Below, one piece after another: positions 57,520 to 64,000 of a stretch of DNA of 64,000 nt. The position numbers and the translations under genes were made by a program. The stretch's first letter is position 1. The number at the start of each line of letters is the position of its first letter. The stretch spans positions 810,001 to 874,000 of the forward strand of contig NZ_JAUCFJ010000002.1 in the NCBI RefSeq assembly GCF_030348505.1, in the 5' to 3' direction. This stretch comes from Lysinibacillus sp. G4S2 (lineage in GTDB: Bacteria; Bacillota; Bacilli; Bacillales_A; Planococcaceae). The notes under the pieces were generated by a model. That model was not told where the DNA came from. It was given only the letters and a program-made list of their open reading frames with translations, and did not search any database.

Positions 57520-58107
57520 ATGAAAAAAAATATTGGGCTGCTTATCGTCGTGCTATTAGTAGTCGCGATGATTGGTACATATGTTAAACAGCAGATTGAT
57601 AAGGACCGTGAAATTGAAACAGCTTCTCTTGGGAAAGCAGTGGATGAAGAAAAGATTGGCTTAAAAAAGGGAGATATACCACCGGATTTTACTTTAACAA
57701 GCTTGGATGGAAAAGATGTAACATTAAGTGAGCTTCGTGGAAAGAAAGTCGTGTTAAATTTCTGGGCAACATGGTGTCCACCGTGTAAGGCAGAAATGCC
57801 ACATATGCAAAAGTATTATGAACAACATGCTAAAGAAGATAATGTGGAAATCATAGCTGTCAATTTAACATCGCAAGAACGTGATTTTTCAGCTGACGGA
57901 AAAATTGATACGGTCATGACATTTAGAGATAGCTTCGAACTAACATTTCCTATCCTTCTTGACCAAAAAAAAGAAGTTTCTCCACAATATAATGTTATGA
58001 TGATTCCTACCACTTATTTTATTGATTCAAATGGATATATTCAACGTGCTATTAGCGGGCCGATGGATGCTAATATGTTAGAAAGCTATGTAGAAGAATT
58101 AGACTAA
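57520..58107 (+). CDS. ResA/StoA-like thiol-disulfide oxidoreductase
   Basis: 195 residues. N-terminal membrane anchor (IGLLIVVLLVVAMIGTYV), then an AhpC/TSA-thioredoxin domain from about residue 50 with the active site FWATWCPPCKAEM (CxxC = CPPC) and the cis-Pro region MMIPTTYFID. Such proteins reduce apocytochrome c or spore-envelope thiols outside the membrane. ResA and StoA cannot be told apart here. Operon with the membrane protein. Confidence 0.88.
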   Translation: MKKNIGLLIVVLLVVAMIGTYVKQQIDKDREIETASLGKAVDEEKIGLKKGDIPPDFTLTSLDGKDVTLSELRGKKVVLNFWATWCPPCKAEMPHMQKYYEQHAKEDNVEIIAVNLTSQERDFSADGKIDTVMTFRDSFELTFPILLDQKKEVSPQYNVMMIPTTYFIDSNGYIQRAISGPMDANMLESYVEELD

Positions 58108-58126
58108 ATAAAAAATAATAAATTCA

Positions 58127-58171
58127 AAGAATCTGCTCGTTTTTTCATTGAAACGAAGCAGATTTTTTATG
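58127..58171 (+). terminator. Terminator after the ResA-like gene
   Basis: Stem aatctgctcgttt / aaacgaagcagatt with T-run. Confidence 0.9.
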
Positions 58172-58207
58172 TGAAAGTTTTATATAAAATATCCTTGATT
58201 CGAGAAT

Positions 58208-59200
58208 GAACACCTGCGCTCAGGGGGAATATCCGTGCGAGCAAGGGAAATACCCGCGATAGGCGATGGAATATCCGCGCGATAGGCGAATATCCGCGAT
58301 GGGCGATAGAATACCCGCGCGAGCAAGGGAAATACCCGCGAAAGACGATAGAATACCCGCACGAGCAAGGGAAATACCCGCGAAAGGCGATAGAATACCC
58401 GCGCGAGCAAGGGAAATACCCGCGAAAGACGATAGAATACCCGCGCGAGAAGGGGAAATACCCGCGATAGGCGATGGAATACCCGCGCGATAGGCAAATA
58501 TCCGCGATAGGCGATGGAATACCCGCGCGAGAAAGGTGAATACCCGCGCGAGAAGGGTAAATACCCGCGATAGGCGATGGAATACCCGCGCGAGAGGCAA
58601 ATATCCACGTTAGGCGATAGAATACCCGCGCGAGCAAGGTAAACACCCGCGAAAGGCGATGGAGTACCCGCGCGAGAGGCAAATATCCACGTTAGGCGAT
58701 AGAATACCCGCGCGAGCAAGGAAAATACCCGCGGAAGACGATGGAATACCCGCGCGAGAGAGGCAAATACCCGCGAAGCCCGATAGAATCCCCGCCCGAA
58801 AGGTAAATACCCGCGATAGGCGATGGAATACCCGCGCGAGCAAGGAAAATACCCGCGAAAGACGATAGAATACCCGCACGAGCAAGGTAAATACCCGCGA
58901 AAGGCGATAGAATACCCGCGCGAGCAAGGTAAATACCCGCGAAAGGCGATAGAATACCCGCGCGAGCAAGGTAAATACCCGCGAAAGACGATAGAATACC
59001 CGCGCGAGAAGCAAATACCCGCGATAGGCGATAGAATACCCGCGCGAGCAAGGTGAATACCCGCGAAAGACGATGGAATACCCGCGCGAGCAAGGGAAAT
59101 ACCCGCGGAAGACGATAGAATCTCCGCCCGAAAGACAAATACCCGCGAAGCCCGCTAGAACATCCGCGCACGTAAGTGAAATACCCACAATTCACAAAAA
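58208..59200. repeat. 21-bp tandem array A5, about 47 units, GC-rich
   Basis: About 1 kb of units starting ATACCCGCG, mostly 21 bases, with occasional 19-base ones. Two types alternate: ATACCCGCGCGAGCAAGG... and ATACCCGCGAAAGACGAT..., giving a 42-bp supra-unit. Markedly more GC-rich than the genome. Because 21 is a multiple of 3 and the units lack stops, several frames remain open on both strands, producing large repeat ORFs; I count none as genes. The end becomes degenerate and reaches into the region 120 bases before ctpB. The 1219-base gap holds no real gene. Confidence 0.92.
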
Positions 59201-59326
59201 CCCACTCAACACTCATAGAATACTTGCAAAACAAAAAGCATAGTATTCAACAAATTATTTTGAAGCTGAATCTTGTATGTTTGAAAAATAAAAGTCATAC
59301 AGTAAAAGAGACGGAGGAGGGAAGGT

Positions 59327-60772
59327 TTGCGCAAAATAATGGCTGGTGTCGGCGTACTTGCTAGTAGTTTATTGCTAGGTAGTGGATTTTATTTTGATTG
59401 GTTTAATTTAGGGGATAAAGAGAAGCCAGTCGTCACAGAGGTCGAATCAATCAATGAAGCGTTGACTTTAATTGAGAAAAAATCTGTATACAGTACGAAA
59501 AAAGATGCATTGGTGGAGGGGGCACTTCGGGGTATGGCAGATGCTATTAAGGACCCTTACAGTACCTATTATTCGAAAGATGAGGCAGAACAACACCGAC
59601 AAATGTTAGCTGAAGAAAGAGTGGGCATTGGGATTGAGTTGACAGAAAATAATGGGAAATTTATTGTTGTGTCTCCTGTCCGTTCGTCTCCGGCAGAAAA
59701 AGCAGGAATGCGTTCTCTCGATGAAATTGTACAAGTTGATGGTGTTCGAGTAGATGGTAAACCGATGAGTGAATTAATGCATTTAATTCAAGGCGAAAAG
59801 GGGACAAAGGTGACGATTGTTGTCTATCGTCCAAGTGAAGATAAGCATATTAAAATGACAATGGAACGAGCAGCAATTTCCAATAAAACCGTATCAAGCG
59901 AAGTTGTGAATGTAGAAAATACACCTATAGGCTATGTAGAAATCTCACTTTTTGGTGAGAAAACGGCGAATGAATGGGTTGCTGAAACGAGTAAGTTACT
60001 CCGAAAGGATATCAAAGGGTTAGTAATCGATGTGCGAGATAATCCAGGTGGTTATTTACATAGCGTCGCAGCGCTGCTGAGCACTGTATTCGAGAATGGC
60101 AAAGTGTTTGCGTATATGCAAAATGCTGAAGGTGCTATGGAACCATTAAAAACAGAATCAAAGAGCTTTGATGAAAAATATTTGCAGATAATGAATAATA
60201 TACCGATTGTTGTTTTGCAAAATCAAGGCAGTGCATCGGCTAGTGAAGTACTTAGTGGTGCTTTAAAAGGTTGGGGACGTGCCTCTATTGTTGGTGTCAA
60301 GAGCTTTGGGAAGGGAACGGTGCAGGAATCTTGGTCACTATCAAATGGCGGAGAGCTTAAACTGTCCACAAATAAATGGCTGACACCAAAACGCGAATGG
60401 ATTCATGGTCAAGGTATTGAGGCTAATTTAGTTATTGAACAAAATGAATTAGTTGCTTTTCAAATGCATCCATTATCAGGGAAGTTTAAAATGGGCGATA
60501 TGAGTGAAGAAATTGCTTATACGCAAAATGCTTTAAAAAAGCTAGGTTATAAAATTGCCCGTTTAGATGGTTATTTTGATGACACGACGGAGGAGGCTGT
60601 TAAGCTTTATCGCGAAGATAAGAAATTGAAACAAGTAGAAGATAAGATTTATATGGATACTACTTTCTTTAACAGCTTAAATGAAACATTGAAAAAATAT
60701 AAAGAGGATCGTCAAAATGATTTACAGTTCCAAATGGCAACAAGCTTTTTAATGCATAATATTGAACAATAA
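59327..60772 (+). CDS. ctpB: CtpB-like S41 carboxyl-terminal protease
   Basis: 481 residues. N-terminal membrane anchor, PDZ domain (about 95-175: VGIGIELTENNGKFIVVSPV), S41 protease domain with the nucleophile in QGSASASEVLSGALKG and the general-base Lys in SFGKGTVQESW, and a C-terminal peptidoglycan-binding-like domain (YTQNALKKLGYKIARLDGYFDD). In B. subtilis CtpB helps activate pro-SigK during sporulation. TTG start with GGAGGAGGG. Between ftsEX and minJ as in Bacillus. Confidence 0.92.
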   Translation: MRKIMAGVGVLASSLLLGSGFYFDWFNLGDKEKPVVTEVESINEALTLIEKKSVYSTKKDALVEGALRGMADAIKDPYSTYYSKDEAEQHRQMLAEERVGIGIELTENNGKFIVVSPVRSSPAEKAGMRSLDEIVQVDGVRVDGKPMSELMHLIQGEKGTKVTIVVYRPSEDKHIKMTMERAAISNKTVSSEVVNVENTPIGYVEISLFGEKTANEWVAETSKLLRKDIKGLVIDVRDNPGGYLHSVAALLSTVFENGKVFAYMQNAEGAMEPLKTESKSFDEKYLQIMNNIPIVVLQNQGSASASEVLSGALKGWGRASIVGVKSFGKGTVQESWSLSNGGELKLSTNKWLTPKREWIHGQGIEANLVIEQNELVAFQMHPLSGKFKMGDMSEEIAYTQNALKKLGYKIARLDGYFDDTTEEAVKLYREDKKLKQVEDKIYMDTTFFNSLNETLKKYKEDRQNDLQFQMATSFLMHNIEQ

Positions 60773-60782
60773 ATAAGTTAAA

Positions 60783-60863
60783 GCCTCTGGTGGATGTCAC
60801 GGATTCGGACAGGAGTTCTATACGCAAGCACAAAGTCGAATCCTGACACTATTATATAGAGGC
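60783..60863. repeat. Interspersed element R2 (second copy, covarying stems)
   Basis: GCCTCT (60783-60788) pairs with AGAGGC (60858-60863); inside, GTCACGGATTCG (60796-60807) pairs with CGAATCCTGAC (60837-60847). Same layout as the copy at 5425 (GTC ... CGATTTTGAA / TTCAAAATCCG ... GAC) with different stem bases. It lies in the ctpB-minJ gap. Confidence 0.7.
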
Positions 60864-61019
60864 ATAATTGAAATTTTATTCGCAACAACATCATTTAAAA
60901 TCTACGACATCCGCTGAATGAAGATAAAAAAATAAGAATACTAGATTGTACTACGCAAGAGTGTAGTCGTTTGATACAATAAATTCATAGTATTCAAGAC
61001 AGAAATGGCGGGTGTTCGT

Positions 61020-62201
61020 ATGGTTAGTGATATATTAATAGAAATTGTAACATCGATTGGCCGCTTTTTACTCAACCCATTAATTTATATTGCCATTTTA
61101 TTTGCGATTTTGTTGGGTTATAGTCGTGTAAAACAGGAGCGTAAATTTTTTAATAGACGTATTGTTTGGGGTTGGACAGAGCTAATTGGGCAATGGAAAT
61201 ATGGTTGGTTATATGCCCTCCTCATTTCACTAGTAAGTGTTGGTTTAGGTTTAACAGTGCCTAAAGCTTTTTTAATGATTTTAATCGCTATTTCTGCGTT
61301 GGCACTTTTATTGTTCTTCATTAATGCACTTTCACCTATTTATACGATGGGGCTTGCTACGCTAGCAATATGGTTGATGTATCAATACAATTGGACATTT
61401 TCTTGGTGGGAAATCTCTTTAGAAGGTGTAAATTTATTTGATGGTCCTATTGTAACGATTACGATTTTAGCGGGTTTATGTGTGATGGCTGAGGGCATGT
61501 TAATTCGTCAAACAGCAATGAAGGTAACAACACCGCGAGTTGAAAAAACGAAGCGAGGTATGCAGGCAATTGTCTATCGTTCAAGAAATGTATGGGTACT
61601 ACCAATCTTCTTTGTAATACCAGGAGATATTATTCCAGCAGATTTGCCATATTGGCCACAATTTACAATAGGAGAGAGTACCTTTGCACTTGTACTATTC
61701 CCAATCGTTATAGGTTTTTCAAAGCTTACTAGAAAAGAATTACCGGCTTTGAAATTGCCTCAAATTGGCCGATCAGTGCTTATATTAGGACAGCTTATTT
61801 TAATAGGTGGACTGGCCGGATTTATAGAACCTTTCATCGGTTTGATAACGCTGGTAATAGGTGCAGTGATTCGTATTATTATTTCAATCTTCTATGCGAT
61901 GCAAGATAAAACGGATATTTATGCAGTTGCTCCGAGCTCAAAGGGTGCTATTATAGCGGCTGTGCTTCCTGATTCCCCAGCTGAAAAAATGGGCTTACTT
62001 GCAGGGGAATGTATTCGTAAAGTAAATGGCCGTTCCATTTTTACTGAAAATGAATTATATGAAGCTTTGCAATTAAATGCAGCACATTGTCGTCTAGAGG
62101 TATTAGACTGTAACAATGAAATACGGTTAACACAGCATGTTATATATAGCAATGATCATTATCGTATAGGATTATTACTAGCTGAGCCGAGGGATTTCTA
62201 A
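61020..62201 (+). CDS. minJ: MinJ-like division-site topology protein
   Basis: 393 residues. About eight membrane segments followed by a C-terminal PDZ domain (AAVLPDSPAEKMGLLAGECIRKVNGRS). MinJ bridges DivIVA and MinD at the poles and septum, restricting division. ATG 61020 is preferred over 61005 because GCGGGTG precedes it, but the site is weak. Ends overlapping csbA by one base. Position after ctpB matches Bacillus. Confidence 0.86.
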   Translation: MVSDILIEIVTSIGRFLLNPLIYIAILFAILLGYSRVKQERKFFNRRIVWGWTELIGQWKYGWLYALLISLVSVGLGLTVPKAFLMILIAISALALLLFFINALSPIYTMGLATLAIWLMYQYNWTFSWWEISLEGVNLFDGPIVTITILAGLCVMAEGMLIRQTAMKVTTPRVEKTKRGMQAIVYRSRNVWVLPIFFVIPGDIIPADLPYWPQFTIGESTFALVLFPIVIGFSKLTRKELPALKLPQIGRSVLILGQLILIGGLAGFIEPFIGLITLVIGAVIRIIISIFYAMQDKTDIYAVAPSSKGAIIAAVLPDSPAEKMGLLAGECIRKVNGRSIFTENELYEALQLNAAHCRLEVLDCNNEIRLTQHVIYSNDHYRIGLLLAEPRDF

Positions 62202-62437
62202 TGGATGATTTCGGGAAAATGATGTTAGCGTTATTTTTGCCAGCATTGCTCGTGTTATTGTTTTCAAGAATTACGTTTAATCGTTATGTTGCACTAATAT
62301 TGGCAATTGCTCTTATTGCGGCATCTGTCTACGCAGGTTACACTACCACGCCTACTTTATATGTGATTGATGCATTTTCGTTAACAGTAGGCTTTTGGTT
62401 AGCAAGTAAAATGAAGAAAAATAAAGATACCGTTTAA
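62201..62437 (+). CDS. csbA: CsbA family small membrane protein
   Basis: 78 residues, three hydrophobic segments; pattern RITFNRYVALILAIALIAASVYAGYT matches B. subtilis CsbA (76 residues), a SigB-regulated protein of unknown function. In Bacillus it precedes uvrB; here it is coupled to minJ (TAATG overlap). Confidence 0.85.
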   Translation: MDDFGKMMLALFLPALLVLLFSRITFNRYVALILAIALIAASVYAGYTTTPTLYVIDAFSLTVGFWLASKMKKNKDTV

Positions 62438-62444
62438 AATATTA

Positions 62445-62497
62445 TAAAAGGTCAGTCCAAAGTGATAGCTTTCTCACTTTTAGGACTGACCTTTTTA
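62445..62497. terminator. Bidirectional terminator between csbA and azlD
   Basis: Stem aaaaggtcagtcc / ggactgacctttt, with an inner stem aaagtga / tcacttt. It serves both converging genes. Confidence 0.92.
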
Positions 62498-62821
62498 CAT
62501 GAAAAATCGTACAACTGCCATAATAATAACCCCAGCTACAACTGTAATAGATAAGCTTTTCGTGACAAGTGCAATAATTAGTGTTGGCACAAATGTAATA
62601 AATACGGGCCAATCGAGTGTAACGATATTTCCACTTTCTGTATCTAGTAAGTTTTCAATAACAAGAGCACTTAAAATGCAGACAGGGATAAAGCTTAACC
62701 ATTTCATTACAACGTCTGGTAGTTTCACACTTCGTACGAATATAAAAGGGATAATTCTTGGTAACCAAGTTACAAGTGCACAGCCAATGATAAGCCAGAC
62801 CATAGAAGCGGTTGTCGTCAT
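62495..62821 (-). CDS. azlD: AzlD, branched-chain amino-acid export subunit
   Basis: 108 residues, four hydrophobic segments. AzlD is the small partner of AzlC in the LIV-E exporter family. Its start overlaps the azlC stop by 4 bases (ATGA), giving coupling. MVWLIIGCALVTWLPRIIPF is the typical N-terminus. Confidence 0.92.
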   Translation of the reverse strand: MTTTASMVWLIIGCALVTWLPRIIPFIFVRSVKLPDVVMKWLSFIPVCILSALVIENLLDTESGNIVTLDWPVFITFVPTLIIALVTKSLSITVVAGVIIMAVVRFFM

Positions 62822-63549
62822 TTATCTGTCACCACCCCTATTGTTGCTACAATAACTGTTGCAAGTAGAACAGCTACATGCGAAGGTACGATATAAGAAA
62901 GACCATACATAATAACGATCATATAGCCGATTAACATAAGATAATGCATTATTTTACTATTACCTACACTGCTAAGTTGAAGTACAAGAAGTGCCACAAA
63001 CATAGCGATCAATGCGAAATCTAAGCCCCATTTTTCAGGGTTTGCCACCCATTGCCCCAAATATGCGCCAGCTACACAAGAAAGAATCCAAAATGAGTAA
63101 GCAGTGATATTTAGCCCATCCATCCATTTGCCATATAGCTTACCAGTTTGCATTTGTTTTGTAACAGCTACACCAAATGTTTCGTCCGTTAATAATGTGC
63201 CGAAACCAACATTTCTGAGCATGGAATAGTGTGTGAAATGAGGGGCTAATGTTAAACTCATTAATAAATGGCGTAGATTTACGACGAAAATGGTTACAAT
63301 AATAGCGGAAGCAGGACTATCTGTTAAAAGAAGTGCACAAAAGATAAATTGTGCGGAGCCTGCATAGACGAGTATAGTTAAAAGTGCAATTTCGAGCACC
63401 GATAATCCAGAAGCGGAACCTACAACACCAAAAGCAAGTCCTATACTAATATAACCGAGTAAAGTGGGGACACAATCTTTAACGCCTTGTAAAAAGCTAT
63501 CATCTGGCGTATTTGCTGTTTCATTCCGGAATTCTGTTGTACTTGCCAT
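62818..63549 (-). CDS. azlC: AzlC, branched-chain amino-acid permease
   Basis: 243 residues with about seven membrane segments. The motif DCVPTLLGYISIGLAFGVVG is typical of AzlC (YgaZ family). Together with AzlD it exports branched-chain amino acids or toxic analogues. Transcribed divergently from an XRE regulator gene. Confidence 0.93.
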   Translation of the reverse strand: MASTTEFRNETANTPDDSFLQGVKDCVPTLLGYISIGLAFGVVGSASGLSVLEIALLTILVYAGSAQFIFCALLLTDSPASAIIVTIFVVNLRHLLMSLTLAPHFTHYSMLRNVGFGTLLTDETFGVAVTKQMQTGKLYGKWMDGLNITAYSFWILSCVAGAYLGQWVANPEKWGLDFALIAMFVALLVLQLSSVGNSKIMHYLMLIGYMIVIMYGLSYIVPSHVAVLLATVIVATIGVVTDK

Positions 63550-63673
63550 AAATAGGTCATCCTTTCTTGAAAATTTCGATGTATACTAATGATGGAATAG
63601 TTTGATATTTCTTAATGTTTATTAAAGTATACATATGTCTGATAAAATAAACAATAGAAATTGGTGAATGAAA

Positions 63674-64000
63674 ATGGAACAAATGAGTCGAAATTTAGCA
63701 TTTCAATTAAAGAAGATTCGACAGCAGCGTCATTTAAGTTTAGACGATGTAGCCAAAGCTACAGGAGTAAGTAAGGCGCAACTTGCACAAATTGAAAAGG
63801 GAGAGGCGAACCCTACAGTATCGACAATTTGGAAAATCGCTGCGGGTATGCGTACTTCATTTTCTAGCTTATTACAGCCGCCTACAGCACATTTCATGAA
63901 ATATAGTAGTAAGAATGCGCCACATGTAGATGAAGATGATGGAAGGTATCGTGTATATTCTATTATTCCTTATAATCCAGAACGTGGCTGGGAACTTTAT
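63674..64000 (+). CDS. XRE-family regulator, 3' end outside the window
   Basis: 109 codons visible. N-terminal Cro/C1-type HTH (LKKIRQQRHLSLDDVAKATGVSKAQLAQIEKGEANPTVSTIWKIA), followed by the beginning of what looks like a cupin domain in the XRE-cupin class. ATG 63674 is chosen; ATG 63668 is also in frame. It lies divergent to azlCD across a 124-base gap, as XRE-cupin regulators often do, and probably controls those genes. Confidence 0.88.
   Translation, partial: MEQMSRNLAFQLKKIRQQRHLSLDDVAKATGVSKAQLAQIEKGEANPTVSTIWKIAAGMRTSFSSLLQPPTAHFMKYSSKNAPHVDEDDGRYRVYSIIPYNPERGWELY

Noticed and set aside
58167..59234. Several minus-strand ORFs of 126-192 codons with YRLSRVF/ARAGILS repeats
   Set aside because: They are readings of array A5 in different frames and overlap each other; no start region or family distinguishes one as real.

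Overview
The window comes from a low-GC, motile, endospore-former-type Firmicute, most likely Lysinibacillus or a close relative. This rests on the protein sequences and on gene order, which follows the Bacillus subtilis degU - comF - flgM/flgK/flgL - fliW/csrA - hag - fliD/fliS/fliT - hpf - secA - prfB - uvrBA - ftsEX - ctpB - minJ neighbourhood with lineage-specific insertions. No rRNA, tRNA, CRISPR array or prophage was seen.

Layout. 1-3.1 kb: end of degU, a lipoprotein gene and a DegV-family gene, separated by interspersed repeats. 3.4-6 kb: comFA-comFC and yvyF. 6.1-12 kb: SigD-type late flagellar genes flgM, flgN, flgK, flgL, yviE, fliW, csrA and hag, with the FliW-CsrA switch acting on hag visible in its leader. 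12-25 kb: a flagellin-glycosylation island with a Maf-type transferase, pseB, pseC, pseF, pseG and pseI, mixed with a methyltransferase, an SDR, a metallophosphoesterase and an ATP-grasp enzyme, then a CgeB-like glycosyltransferase. No PseH was seen. 25.3-28.9 kb: flaG, fliD (with a large helical insertion), fliS, fliT. 29.0-33.7 kb: two tandem, decayed IS66-type elements of equal length sharing one 8-bp repeat. 34-37.7 kb: PilZ gene, hpf, secA.

37.7-43.2 kb: accessory DNA splitting the usual secA-prfB pair. It holds a merR-CPBP protease operon, three small genes bracketed by related hairpin motifs (cassette-like), repeats and a comK gene. 43.2-45.4 kb: prfB with its programmed frameshift, a second comK-like gene and an IDEAL-domain gene. 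46-57 kb: uvrBA, yvlB-like, ftsEX with an adjacent M23 hydrolase, and a membrane protein. 57.5-64 kb: ResA-like thioredoxin, ctpB, minJ, csbA, then azlCD with the start of a divergent XRE regulator.

The least explained structure is intergenic. Five tandem arrays (about 3.1, 45.5, 51.3, 56.2 and 58.2 kb) have different unit sequences but all keep a 21-bp period, and each follows the terminator of the upstream gene. Separate dispersed, hairpin-forming repeat families (GCGAAAGCGAAGCG modules, and a branched element with apparently covarying stems) sit just upstream of genes. These, the cassette-like region and the variant pseudaminic-acid cluster are the main leads.
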